A DNA stretch of 64,000 nt from DASXMT01 sp963755985 (GCA_963755985.1 CAVWLO010000002.1:930001-994000); one strand, 5' to 3'; counted from the stretch's first letter, positions 49,177 to 58,484 are shown. The notes: a model not told the origin generated them from the sequence alone. A program made the numbers and translations.

Positions 49177-50016
49177 GTGAAATATCCCACTTCGCACACG
49201 CGGCGGTCGGTCCTGGCGACCACCGTCGGCCTCTCGCTGGCCGCAAGCCTGGCGGTGGCCGGCGTCGCCGGCGCGGCCACCACCCCGAGCGGCGGTGCGT
49301 TCCCGTTCACCTCGGGAGCGGTTGCCGCCCTGACCGGTTCGACGATGGAGGTCCAGAGTCCGCAGAGCGGCCAGGTGACAGTGAGCTGGACGCCGTCGAC
49401 CACCTTCACACAGACGGCCACGGTCGCGGCCTCCTCGGTGGCCGCCGGCGACTGCGTCACCGTGAACGGATCGTCGTCCAAAGGCACGATCACGGCCAAG
49501 ACGGTGTCGATCAGCCAGCCCACCTCGGGGACGTGCACCACCGGGGGCGGCGGGGGCGGGTTCAGAGGTGGATTCGGGGGCGGCACGCCTCCCGGCGGCG
49601 CCTCCGGAGCGAGGCCGGGCGGCCGGGCGGGAGGGTTTCCCGGCAACGGACGTGGCTTCGGCCGGTCCGGCAACACCGGCTTCGCCAGCGGCAAGGTGAC
49701 GTCGGTCACGTCGGGCAACCTGGTGATCTCTGGTGTCTCTTCGGCCAGCATCCCCAAGAACTCCAAGCCGTCGAACAACTCGTCGAAGAAACGACCGGCC
49801 ATAAAGACCACGACGTTCAAGGTCGCCATCACCGGCTCGACCACATACACCGAGGATCAGGCGGCGGCCGCCTCCAACCTGGCCGTCGGCGACTGCGTCA
49901 CCGCGGGCGGGAGCGCCAGCTCCACCGGCGCAGTGAGCGCCACCACCGTCCGGATCGCCTCGACCGGAGGGCAGACCTGCACGACCGGCTTCGGCCGGGG
50001 GGCCATCGGTGGCTGA
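49177..50016 (+). CDS. Secreted protein with two DUF5666-like domains and Gly-rich linker
   Basis: The product has 279 aa. A signal peptide (residues 1-33, KYPTSHTRRSVLATTVGLSL then a hydrophobic run, AGVAGAA) is followed by two DUF5666-like beta-rich units with SVAAGDCVTVNGSSSKGTI and NLAVGDCVTAGGSASSTGAV, each with a conserved Cys. Between them a Gly/Arg-rich stretch (GGFRGGFGGGTPPGG) resembles the adaptor tails. The function is unknown; its place inside the pump operon suggests an envelope partner or pump substrate. GTG at 49177 follows AAGGAG. It overlaps the second adaptor by eight bases. Confidence 0.75.
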   Translation: MKYPTSHTRRSVLATTVGLSLAASLAVAGVAGAATTPSGGAFPFTSGAVAALTGSTMEVQSPQSGQVTVSWTPSTTFTQTATVAASSVAAGDCVTVNGSSSKGTITAKTVSISQPTSGTCTTGGGGGGFRGGFGGGTPPGGASGARPGGRAGGFPGNGRGFGRSGNTGFASGKVTSVTSGNLVISGVSSASIPKNSKPSNNSSKKRPAIKTTTFKVAITGSTTYTEDQAAAASNLAVGDCVTAGGSASSTGAVSATTVRIASTGGQTCTTGFGRGAIGG

Positions 50017-51990
50017 CGCCACCCGCCCGGATTGGCGCCGCAAAGGGCGGCGCCACAAGTGGACGCTCGGGGTCACCGCCGTTGTCGTGGCCGGGGCCGT
50101 CGCCGGCATTTCCCTGTGGGCCACCGGGGCGTCGGGTGCGACCGGCTACCGGACCGCTCTGGCCACGACCACCTCGGTACGGCAGACGCTCACCGTTTCC
50201 GGTAGCGCCGACCCGGTGAGCCAGGCCACTGCGGACTTCCAGGTGGCCGGCACCGTCTCTGCCGTGAACGTCGCTGTGGGCCAACAGGTCACGGCCGGGC
50301 AGCCCCTGGCCACAGTGGACCCCACGTCGCTCACCCAGACGGTGTCGTCGGCCCAGTCGACCCTCACCTCGGCACAGGCCAAGCTCTCCGAAGACGAGTC
50401 GTCCCAGTCGTCGGGCTCGAGTTCGAGCTCGTCGGGCTCGTCGGGCTCGAGTTCGAGCTCGTCCGCCGCCGGTGGCACCCCATCGACGACGGGTGCCGCA
50501 GCAACGACCGCCTCATTCGTCACTGCTGCGAACGGCCTACCCACCTTGGCCGAAGCCCAACAAGCAGTGGTGACCGCCCAACAGACCGCCGACGCCGACT
50601 CGGCCACGGCCGCGACCGCGTTGGCCCAGGCCCAGACGGCTTGCTCCGCCACCGGGACGACGACCCCGGCCACACCTTCGTCGAGCCCCCAGGCACGCCT
50701 TCTTCGAGCACGCCTTCTTCGAGCACGCCTTCTTCGAGCACGCCTTCTTCGAGCCCATCGACCGCGCCGTCTTCCTCGACCTCACCGACCACCGACTCGG
50801 CGGCGTGCACGACGGCACTCAGCCAGTCATTGGCCGCCCAACAACAAGTGACGGCCGACCAGAACGCGGTGGCCGCGGCCGAGAGCACGTTGGCCCAGGT
50901 CCTGGCCTCGAACACCACATCGGGGTCGGGGGGCGGTTCGGGAGCACCCGGAGGCGCCTCGGGATCTGGGGGCGGCGGATCGGGGGCATCGGGTGGGTCG
51001 GGGGCATCAGCGGGCGGGTCGGGATCGACCAGCGGGGGCGGGTCCTCGAGTAGTACCGGAGGCACAAGCCGCACCAGCACCAGCACCGGCGGGAGTGCCG
51101 GGTCCGCTGGCACCGGAACGGGCGGTTCGGGGGCCGCTGGCAACGGAACGGGCGGTTCGGGGGCAACCGGCTCGGGGGCCGGAGCTACCAACAGCGCCCA
51201 ACAATTGGCCACCGACCAGGCCGCGATCGACACGGCAACGGCCACGCTGATCGAAGCGCAGCAGGCACTGGCCAATGCCCAGCTCACCAGCCCGATCAGC
51301 GGTACCGTCGCCTCGGTCACCCTCACCACCGGCCAGACGGTGACGGCAGGCTCGAGCACCAGTGCGATCACCATCATCAACGCCGGCACCTACCAAGCCA
51401 CGGCTTCGCTCACCAGTTCCCAGGTCGCCCAGGTGAAGGTGGGCGACCAGGCGTTGGTGACCGTCAACGGCACGACCGGGACGCTGACCGGGACCGTCTC
51501 CCGCGTCGGCCCGGTAGACGTCAGTGGGTCGAGCTACACCTACCCCTTGATCGTCGGCCTCTCCGCCGGGTCCCATGGCATCGCCGCGGGGTCCACCGCT
51601 CAGGTCCAGGTCGTCCTACGTGAAGCGGCCGACGCGTTGGCCGTACCCACCTCGGCCATCCACACCACGGGCACCCGCTCGTTCGTCTACGTGGCCGAGT
51701 CAGGCCAGGAGTCCCGCAAGTTGGTATCGGTCGGCGTGGTGGGCAGCACCTACACCCAGGTCACCTCGGGGGTCACGAAGGGCACGCCGGTGATCCTGGC
51801 CAATCTTTCCCAGCCCGTCCCGGCCTCGAGCACGAGTTCGTCCACGCGCGGCTTCGGTGGTGGCCTCGCCGGCGGCGGTGGCTTCGGTGGCGGCGGCGGC
51901 TTCGCTGGCGGAGGCGGCTTTGCTGGCGGCGGTGGCCTGGCCGGCGGAGGCGGCGGCGGTGCCTTCAGCCGGACCGGAGGGGGAGGCTGA
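50009..51990 (+). pseudogene. Second HlyD/MacA-type adaptor, one frameshift in the middle
   Basis: The first part from GTG at 50009 has a membrane helix (about residues 21-44) and the adaptor half QTLTVSGSADPVSQATADFQ, GTVSAVNVAVGQQVTAGQPL. The second part carries AQLTSPISGTVASVTLTTGQ and the barrel SYTYPLIVGLSAGSHGIAA, ending in a Gly-rich tail FGGGGGFAGGGGFAGGGG. They are in different frames, joining near 50686-50690 within a five-C run; adding one C restores a 660-aa product like the first adaptor but with longer Ser/Gly linkers. The isolated indel may be a sequence error or a real slippage site. Confidence 0.75.
50694..50753. repeat. 15-bp in-frame tandem repeat in the second adaptor
   Basis: Four perfect units of cacgccttcttcgag at 50694-50708, 50709-50723, 50724-50738 and 50739-50753. 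In the downstream frame they encode PSSST repeats. The array begins four bases after the presumed frameshift. Confidence 0.9.
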
Positions 51991-52005
51991 GCGATGTTGA
52001 GCCCG

Positions 52006-52045
52006 GCGGCGCCTGCTGGCGGCCGCCCCGGGTTCAGCTGTTTTT
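52006..52045 (+). terminator. Candidate terminator after the export operon
   Basis: gcggcgcc (52006-52013) and ggcggccgc (52018-52026) can pair with a bulge around a tgct loop. A run of five T's follows at 52041-52045, further away than normal. It lies between the adaptor stop and the convergent CoA transferase stop at 52059. Confidence 0.4.
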
Positions 52046-52058
52046 CCGATCTGCTCCA

Positions 52059-53336
52059 TCAATTTTTTCGGAGCCGCTCCATCACTTCGGCCCGGTGCTC
52101 GTCGACACGAGGGGCGCGACAGGAAATCCGCCACGGGGATCGTCCGAATTTCACCGGCGCGCCCGGGTAGGTGAACGTTCGCCCGATGTCGTCATGGTTG
52201 ACGGCGACGGGAAACCCTCGGGCGATCGAATGCTCATCGGTCAGTAGGTCTTCGGGCGTGTTGACGATCCCACAGACAATGCCCCGTCTCTGGAACCCAT
52301 CGAAGCATTCCTGGGCGGGAAGATGAGTGGCGATCTCGGCCATGGCTCCTCTGCCCGCGTTCCAGATTTCCATGGCCACAGGATCCTGGCCCAGCTCGGT
52401 GATCTTCACCCCGCCGCGTTCGACGGCCATCTCCAACAAGACCCGATCGGCGAAGCTGTCTCCCAGTTCGAGATCGTCCAACCAGGCGAGGATGGATCGA
52501 TAGTCGTCCGCGGAGCGGGGTGGGAAGCCGAGCACGACATAGTTTCCATCGGAAGCCAGTACCTGAGTCGGCGCCGTGGGGACCGTCGACGCGTGGCGTC
52601 CCGTCTGGCGGCGTACGGTCTCCCTGGCCACCAACCACGAGTACGAACCAACTTCCGTGGTGACGTTCAAAGCCGCATGCATGTTGATGTCGACGTGCTG
52701 TCCCTCCCCGGTCGCATCGCGGTGGACGAGGGCCACCATGGCCCCCAGTACCGCGTGGATGGCGGCGACGTTCATGGACTGGTTGCCGCCGCCCCGCACG
52801 GGAGGAAGTGAGTGGTCGTCATAACCGCAGTTCCATACGGGTCCGGCCCCGGCCATCAGGGTGAGATCGGTGGTGGGCCGGTCCTTGTCCTTGCCGGACC
52901 GGCCGAAAGGGGAGATCGAGACCCAGACCAAGCCGGGCACGCCGTGCCCCAACTCAGCTCGGTCGATGCCCAAAGCCTCCAGCGATCCCGGCCGTTCGGC
53001 TTCGAGGAAGATGTCCGACTCGGTCAACAAGTCTCGGAGCGTGTTCCGGTCCTCGCTTGTCTCGAGGTCGAGGACGACACCCTTTTTCGAGGTGTTGTAG
53101 TTCCACCACCACAGGCTCGTCTCACGACTCGGAGTGTCGTCGAGAAATGGCCCGACCGACCGCCCCGCGTGGCCCCCGGGCGGCTCAATGACCACGACCT
53201 CGGCACCCAGGTCGCCAAGGAGCTTGCCGGCGGAGGCACCGTGGAAGCTGGCCAACTCGACGACCCGGATACCGCGGAGCGGTCCCTCCCCCGCAAGCAC
53301 GTGATTCGTGTCGTCGTTCCCGCCGTCCTGTGTCAT
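52059..53336 (-). CDS. CaiB/BaiF-type (class III) CoA transferase
   Basis: The product has 425 aa. It opens after a short leader with LRGIRVVELASFHGASAGKL and has GAEVVVIEPPGGHAGRSVGP, the N-terminal Rossmann-like part of class III CoA transferases. NTSKKGVVLDLETSEDRNTL and HRDATGEGQHVDINMHAAL support it. Such enzymes transfer CoA between carboxylic acids; the substrate is unknown. The catalytic Asp is expected near residue 165-175 in the family and could be the Asp of TDLTLMAGAG. ATG at 53336 overlaps the stop of the upstream sister gene by four bases. Confidence 0.87.
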   Translation of the reverse strand: MTQDGGNDDTNHVLAGEGPLRGIRVVELASFHGASAGKLLGDLGAEVVVIEPPGGHAGRSVGPFLDDTPSRETSLWWWNYNTSKKGVVLDLETSEDRNTLRDLLTESDIFLEAERPGSLEALGIDRAELGHGVPGLVWVSISPFGRSGKDKDRPTTDLTLMAGAGPVWNCGYDDHSLPPVRGGGNQSMNVAAIHAVLGAMVALVHRDATGEGQHVDINMHAALNVTTEVGSYSWLVARETVRRQTGRHASTVPTAPTQVLASDGNYVVLGFPPRSADDYRSILAWLDDLELGDSFADRVLLEMAVERGGVKITELGQDPVAMEIWNAGRGAMAEIATHLPAQECFDGFQRRGIVCGIVNTPEDLLTDEHSIARGFPVAVNHDDIGRTFTYPGAPVKFGRSPWRISCRAPRVDEHRAEVMERLRKN

Positions 53337-54571
53337 ATCACCCGTTCGGAGCGTAGCTCGCTGAGGCCATCCTGCGATATGCCTAAGAGGTCGCCGAATA
53401 CGTACTCGTTGTCCTGACCCAAGCAGGGGCCTGCTCGATCGAACTCCCAGTCTGTCCGGGTGAGATGGACGGGGAGCCCGTCCACTCTGACCGCGCCCAT
53501 CTCGGGGTGGTGAACCGTGGGCCACAGTCCCCACTCCGCCGTCACCCGGTCATGGTCGATTCGTTCCTCGGGCGACGCCACGATCGAGGCCGGCACCCCC
53601 GTGCCCACGAGGACCTCGGCCAGGGGATGCCGATCATGGCGACGGGTCCAGCTCGCGATCAGTGCGTCCAGCTCGTCTTCGTTGGCGAAGCGTCCCGTGA
53701 CGTCCTTGAAGTCCTCCCTGGCCTCCCATCCTTCTTCTGCGACCTCACAGAGTGCTTGCCAATCGTCATTGTGGCGACAGGCGATTGCGATCCATTCGTC
53801 CTCGCCACGAGCGGGATAGACCCCATGAGGGGCCATGTCCGGGTTCCGATTCCGATTCGAGTCAACCGAGCCGGCCTGACGGCGAGCACGACCGTTGGCT
53901 GAAGCGTCGAGCACGTCCGAGCCGGTCAGTGTGCCTGCGACCTCGGTGCAGGATATGTCCACCCATTGGCCTTCACCTGTCCGGTTCCGATGCAACACCG
54001 CGGCGAGGATGGCCATGGCCATGTAGTTCGCACCCATGTGGTCCATATAGGAATAGCCCCAGCCAGCGGGCTCGTGACCGCTCAGGGCACTGGTGAAGGT
54101 AAGTCCGGAGCAGGCCTGGACGATCGGCCCCCATGTTCGATAGGCGTGGTAGGGCCCGGTCTGGCCGAATCCGCAGTTCGACACGTAGATGACGTCGGGA
54201 CGGATAGTGCGCAGGTCCTCGTAGGAGAAACCCATGCGGGCAAACACACCGGCGGCAAAGTTCTCGGTCACGATGTCGGACATGCGAATGACATCGCGAA
54301 GGAGCTCTTTGCCCTTCTCGGTGCGAAGGTTGATGGTCACGCCACGCTTTCCCACGTTGTGGTTGTTGAATCCTCCGCCGAATTCGACACCCCGACGATC
54401 GTCGACATGGGGGGCCGCGCCTCGGACGATGTCCCACCCCCCCTGGGTGATCGGATCCTCGACGCGGATGACCTCTGCCCCGAACCCGGCCAGATAGCGG
54501 GTGGCGCCTGCTCCGGCGAGTTGGCCGCCGAGATCACACACCCGCATTCCTTCCAAGGCCTTGCGAGACAC
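53333..54571 (-). CDS. CaiB/BaiF-type (class III) CoA transferase
   Basis: The product has 412 aa. It begins LEGMRVCDLGGQLAGAGATR, then GAEVIRVEDPITQGGWDIVR, NVGKRGVTINLRTEKGKELL and NFAAGVFARMGFSYEDLRTI. The GQTGPYHAYRTWGPIVQACS region is the usual substrate loop. It pairs with the downstream sister gene, perhaps as two subunits of one heteromeric enzyme. GTG at 54571 is the start, in a 101-bp divergent gap. Its dissimilarity to the neighbour suggests ancient duplication or independent recruitment. Confidence 0.87.
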   Translation of the reverse strand: MSRKALEGMRVCDLGGQLAGAGATRYLAGFGAEVIRVEDPITQGGWDIVRGAAPHVDDRRGVEFGGGFNNHNVGKRGVTINLRTEKGKELLRDVIRMSDIVTENFAAGVFARMGFSYEDLRTIRPDVIYVSNCGFGQTGPYHAYRTWGPIVQACSGLTFTSALSGHEPAGWGYSYMDHMGANYMAMAILAAVLHRNRTGEGQWVDISCTEVAGTLTGSDVLDASANGRARRQAGSVDSNRNRNPDMAPHGVYPARGEDEWIAIACRHNDDWQALCEVAEEGWEAREDFKDVTGRFANEDELDALIASWTRRHDRHPLAEVLVGTGVPASIVASPEERIDHDRVTAEWGLWPTVHHPEMGAVRVDGLPVHLTRTDWEFDRAGPCLGQDNEYVFGDLLGISQDGLSELRSERVI

Positions 54572-54672
54572 CTACCCCGCCCCCTCACTATCATCGCCTT
54601 GCCATCGTCCAGCCCCCTTCTTACCCCATCCACGCGCACAATTTTTATTCCAGAACTCGAGGACAGGTCCTG

Positions 54673-55779
54673 ATGCTCACGCGGTTCGACGACTACCCGA
54701 TCCACCAGACGCCCGGTCCCATCGCCCAGCCTCTGTCGGCCGACCCGAACCATTACGACCGCTATTGGTTCAATGGCTACGAACGGGACGGAGCCTTCTT
54801 CATCGGGGCGGCCATGGGTCACTACCCGAACCGGGGCGTGATCGACGGGGCGTTCTCCGTCATCTACGAGGGCGTCCAGCATTCCGTCTTTGCGTCCGGG
54901 CGCATGCCCGTGGATCGCAGCACCCGAATAGGCCCCCTTCGTATCGAGATCGTCGAACCGCTCCGGGTCGTCCGCTATGTGGTGGAGCCGAACGAACACG
55001 GACTAGCTGCCGACGTAACCTTCCGGGCGCGGACCGAGGCGGTGGAGGAACCGAGGCAACAGATGGTCCGCCACAACGTTCCCATCATGGACTACACCCG
55101 CCTCACCCAGTGGGGGAGCTGGGAGGGAACGGTCGAGCTTCCCGACGGCCATACGTTGACCGTCGATCCCTCCCGCACCTACGCGACCCGCGACCGCTCG
55201 TGGGGCGTCCGTGGTGTCGGCCAGCAGGCGCCCACCAACTTCGCGCCGTCCCCGGTACAAGTCTTTTGGTTGTGGGCTCCGCTGCACTTCGATGACTGCT
55301 GCACCCATGTCGCGCTCTTCGAACGGTCCGACGGTGAGCGGTGGCTCGAGCAGTCGCTCATCGTTCCCCTTCTCTCGGATCACTCGGAACCCGAGCACCT
55401 CGGACGAAGCGAATTCGAGATCGAGTGGATGGCCGGTCGGCGCGAGATGGCCTCGGCATCGATCGTCCTCAACCGCAAGGACGGCGCCCCGCTCCCTCGC
55501 ATCATCTTCGAGAAGCTCTTCACATTCAGGATGCGCGGTATCGGCTATACCCATCCGAGGTTCGGGCACGGGGGGAATCACGGTGAACTCGAGGTCGGGG
55601 GGGAGTCGATCGAACTGAGCGATTTCGTTCCGCTCGACCCGGCCTCGATACACATCCAAACCTTGTGCAGGGTCCGCATGGGCGACAAGCAGGGCATGGG
55701 CGTCCTGGAACAACTGGCCTTTGGTCCTCATGAGCCGACCGGGCTCACTGGCTTCACCGACGGATACTCGGTCGCCTGA
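54673..55779 (+). CDS. Lipocalin-like conserved protein (DUF7064/DUF7065-like)
   Basis: The product is a 368-aa cytosolic protein with no signal peptide. It contains YWFNGYERDGAFFIGAAMGH, RYVVEPNEHGLAADVTFRAR, RLTQWGSWEGTVEL and SWGVRGVGQQAPTNFAPSP, spaced as in the AttH/CrtC-like beta-barrel proteins that accompany CoA-ester degradation genes. The exact function is unknown; lipid or steroid substrate binding is possible. ATG at 54673 follows directly after an inverted repeat aggac-ag-gtcct (54661-54672). It is divergent from the CoA transferase pair and probably part of the same pathway. Confidence 0.6.
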   Translation: MLTRFDDYPIHQTPGPIAQPLSADPNHYDRYWFNGYERDGAFFIGAAMGHYPNRGVIDGAFSVIYEGVQHSVFASGRMPVDRSTRIGPLRIEIVEPLRVVRYVVEPNEHGLAADVTFRARTEAVEEPRQQMVRHNVPIMDYTRLTQWGSWEGTVELPDGHTLTVDPSRTYATRDRSWGVRGVGQQAPTNFAPSPVQVFWLWAPLHFDDCCTHVALFERSDGERWLEQSLIVPLLSDHSEPEHLGRSEFEIEWMAGRREMASASIVLNRKDGAPLPRIIFEKLFTFRMRGIGYTHPRFGHGGNHGELEVGGESIELSDFVPLDPASIHIQTLCRVRMGDKQGMGVLEQLAFGPHEPTGLTGFTDGYSVA

Positions 55780-55839
55780 CAATTCGGTACGCTGCGGTCT
55801 GACCGGTTCGTCTCCGATCTCGATCCGAAGGTTCCTGCC

Positions 55840-56235
55840 TTAGCCGCGGATCCGCACGGCCAACGTGGCCAGGATGCCGTTCACGAAGCTTCCCGACTCA
55901 TCGGTCGAGTAGCCCGTGGCCAAGTCGACCGCCTCGTTCAGGACGACAGCGGTGGGCACATCGGGGAACGAGAGAAGCTCGGCTACGGCCAGACGCAGCA
56001 CATTGCGATCGATGACAGCCATGCGGTCGAGGTCCCAACCGATGGCCACCTCGCCCACCATGGCGTCGATCTCGGACTTGTGCTCCTCCACGGCAGCCAG
56101 AAGGGCCACCGTGAACTCATCGGGGGGTACGGCCAATGCGGCCACGACCGCCGACGGTGGATCGTTCTTCAGCTCCGCCTCGTAGAGGAGGGACACTGCC
56201 CGTTCTCGGGCTTGGTGACGGGGGGCGGATTCCAT
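55840..56235 (-). CDS. nusB: Transcription antitermination protein NusB
   Basis: The product has 131 aa. It begins ESAPRHQARERAVSLLYEAE and has VIDRNVLRLAVAELLSFPDV, PTAVVLNEAVDLATGYSTDE and SGSFVNGILATLA, the conserved NusB helices. NusB with S10 binds boxA and stops premature termination in rRNA operons. ATG at 56235. It is the last gene of the aroC-aroK-aroB-aroQ-pepP-efp-nusB run; in relatives pyrR often follows it. Confidence 0.96.
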   Translation of the reverse strand: MESAPRHQARERAVSLLYEAELKNDPPSAVVAALAVPPDEFTVALLAAVEEHKSEIDAMVGEVAIGWDLDRMAVIDRNVLRLAVAELLSFPDVPTAVVLNEAVDLATGYSTDESGSFVNGILATLAVRIRG

Positions 56236-56317
56236 GATCGAGGTGAGGTCTGGCTGGCTCCGGCGACCCGGTCGCGATCGTTCCGACGACGGGCGATCGT
56301 CGTCCTCGTCCCGAGGT

Positions 56318-56878
56318 TCAGGCCCGGGTCAGGTACTCGCCCGAGCGGGTGTCGACTTTGATCTTCTCGCCCGGGTTGACGAACAGGGGAACCTGCAAGG
56401 TCAGCCCTGTCTCCAAGGTGGCCGGCTTGCGAGCACCGGAGACCCGGTCGCCCTGGAGGCCCGGCTCGGTCTCGGCCACGGTCAGCTCCACGGCCGCAGG
56501 GAGGTCGACGCCCACGATCTCATCGACGTAGAACTGTAAGACGGCGTCGTCGCCCTCCTTGAGATAGTTGGCCGCGTCCCCCAGCAGGTCCGACGCAACT
56601 TGGAGTTGCTCGTAGGAGGTGGTGTCCATGAACACGTAGTCGGACCCGTCCCGGTAGAGGAACTGCATCGCCCGCTTGTCGATGATGGCCTGGTCGAGCT
56701 TCTCGTCGGCTCGATAGGTCCGCTCGATCACCGCGCCGGAGCGCACGTTCTTCAGCTTGGTGCGGACGAAGGCGCCGCCCTTCCCCGGCTTCACGTGCTG
56801 GAACTCCACCACAGAGAACAGGCCCTCGGGCAGATTGACGGTCATGCCGTTGCGTAGATCGTTGGTGGAAACAGCCAT
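56318..56878 (-). CDS. efp: Elongation factor P
   Basis: The product has 186 aa, normal. Domain I holds the modified-lysine loop EFQHVKPGKGGAFVRTKLKN; domains II and III show YLKEGDDAVLQFYVDEIVGV and GLTLQVPLFVNPGEKIKVDT, ending GEYLTRA. EF-P relieves ribosome stalling at polyproline. No EpmA-type modifier gene is nearby, so the lysine state is unknown. ATG at 56878 overlaps the pepP stop by one base, so expression is coupled. Confidence 0.97.
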   Translation of the reverse strand: MAVSTNDLRNGMTVNLPEGLFSVVEFQHVKPGKGGAFVRTKLKNVRSGAVIERTYRADEKLDQAIIDKRAMQFLYRDGSDYVFMDTTSYEQLQVASDLLGDAANYLKEGDDAVLQFYVDEIVGVDLPAAVELTVAETEPGLQGDRVSGARKPATLETGLTLQVPLFVNPGEKIKVDTRSGEYLTRA

Positions 56879-58023
56879 CAGAGCGAGACGTCCTTCGGAA
56901 ACATGGTCAGCGGACGGCAGCCGTCCTCGACCACGACGAGAGTGTCCTCGATCCTGACCCCACCCACACCCGCCAGGTAGACCCCGGGCTCCACGGTGGC
57001 AACGACGCCAGGTGTGAGGATAGCAGTTGCCCCTGGCCCGACCGACGGCGCCTCATGAATGTCGAGGCCCACGCCGTGGCCCGTCCCGTGCTCGAAGCGC
57101 TCCGCCCAGCCGGCCTCGGCAATCACGTCCCGACAGGCGCGATCGACGGCGCCGGCCACCACCCCGGGGCCGACGGCCGCCACCCCGACCCGCTGGCTGG
57201 CGGCCACCACCGAGAAGACGCGACCGAGCTCGCCGGTGGGCTCACCCCCGACAGAGAACGTCCGGGTCATGTCCGAGCGATAACCCTCGTAGATCGCTCC
57301 GAAGTCGATCACCACCGGGTCGCCGGCCCGGATCCGACGGTCACTCGGTCGGGCATGCGGCTTGGCCGAGTTCGGACCGGATGCCACGATCGTCTCGAAC
57401 GCGCTGTCTTCTGCACCGCGTGCGCGCATGGCGTGGTCGAGGGCGGCCGCCAGGTAGGCCTCGGTGACCGACTCGGTCTCGGCCCGGGCCAGCAGCGGCG
57501 TCACTGACGCGAGGGCGTCGTCGGCGATGGCCGCGGCCCGCTCCATCCGGGCCACCTCTCCGGCGTCCTTGACCAAGCGGAGGGCTTCGACACAGCCGCG
57601 AGTGGGAACCAGTGACACCCCGGAGCCGAATGCCGCGTCCCAACTTCGCTGGCCCGACCAGCTCACGTCGTCGGCCTCGAGCCCAAGGTTCGTGACGTCG
57701 CCCCACGCCGCCACCGCGGCGTCGCGTTGGGCCTGGGCCCCCCCGATGACGATGTCGACGGCTTCGGCTGCTCCCGCCTCTGTGACCTGCTCCTCGGACT
57801 GGGTCCGATAGCGCCCGTCAGAGGTCAGGACAGCCCGGTGCGGGGTCACGAGCAACAGGCCGGCCGACCCGGTGAATCCGGTCAACCAGCGGACGTTGGC
57901 CGCCGCGGTGACCAAGAGTCCCTCGACGCCGGCCGCGGGCAGGGTATCCCGCAGGCGGTCCAAGCGGCCCGAGACGTCGAGCGGCGGGAGCTCGTCGGCG
58001 AACAACGGTCGGGACGGAGTCAT
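56878..58023 (-). CDS. pepP: M24 metallopeptidase (Xaa-Pro aminopeptidase)
   Basis: The product has 381 aa. The N-terminal creatinase-like half leads to the pita-bread C-terminal domain with the metal ligands in VIDFGAIYEGYRSDMTRTFS (Asp, Asp), FEHGTGHGVGLDIHEAPSVG (His), VATVEPGVYLAGVGGVRIED (Glu) and a final Glu in the same stretch. It cleaves N-terminal residues preceding proline. ATG at 58023 overlaps the aroQ stop by four bases. EF-P-pepP adjacency is widespread. Confidence 0.93.
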   Translation of the reverse strand: MTPSRPLFADELPPLDVSGRLDRLRDTLPAAGVEGLLVTAAANVRWLTGFTGSAGLLLVTPHRAVLTSDGRYRTQSEEQVTEAGAAEAVDIVIGGAQAQRDAAVAAWGDVTNLGLEADDVSWSGQRSWDAAFGSGVSLVPTRGCVEALRLVKDAGEVARMERAAAIADDALASVTPLLARAETESVTEAYLAAALDHAMRARGAEDSAFETIVASGPNSAKPHARPSDRRIRAGDPVVIDFGAIYEGYRSDMTRTFSVGGEPTGELGRVFSVVAASQRVGVAAVGPGVVAGAVDRACRDVIAEAGWAERFEHGTGHGVGLDIHEAPSVGPGATAILTPGVVATVEPGVYLAGVGGVRIEDTLVVVEDGCRPLTMFPKDVSL

Positions 58024-58484
58024 GGTCGACCCTCGGCCCGAGCCTCGAGCAGACGGTGCACGGCTTCGACGGCCAGGGGATAGCCCAGGGCACCGAATCC
58101 GGCGATGGAGCCGTCAGCCACCGGGGCCACGACCGACGTATGCCGGAACGGCTCGCGGGCAGCCGGGTTGGAGATGTGCAACTCCACCACCACGCCGTCG
58201 AAGGCAGCCAGGGCGTCGTGCAGGGCCCAGGAGGTGTGGGTCAGGGCCCCGGCGTTGACCACGATGGCGGCCGCCCGGCCCCGGGCCTGCTGGACGGCCT
58301 CGATCAGGTCGCCCTCGTGGTTGGACTGGACGTGCTCCACTGTGTGCCCGACGGAGGCTGCCGCCCTGCTGGCCGCGTCAACGTGATCGGCCAGGGTGGC
58401 GTGGCCGTAGATGGCCGGCTCCCGATCGCCGAGCAGGTTCAAGTTGGGCCCCGACAGCAGCAGGATCACTGCGTTGTCAGTCAT
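58020..58484 (-). CDS. aroQ: 3-Dehydroquinate dehydratase, type II
   Basis: The product has 154 aa. SGPNLNLLGDREPAIYGHAT with the Tyr of the flexible loop, VNAGALTHTSWALHDALAA and ELHISNPAAREPFRHTSVVA carry the active site. Type II DHQase makes dehydroshikimate by anti elimination and usually forms a dodecamer. ATG at 58484 lies 27 bp after the aroB stop, so the genes are in one operon. Confidence 0.96.
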   Translation of the reverse strand: MTDNAVILLLSGPNLNLLGDREPAIYGHATLADHVDAASRAAASVGHTVEHVQSNHEGDLIEAVQQARGRAAAIVVNAGALTHTSWALHDALAAFDGVVVELHISNPAAREPFRHTSVVAPVADGSIAGFGALGYPLAVEAVHRLLEARAEGRP

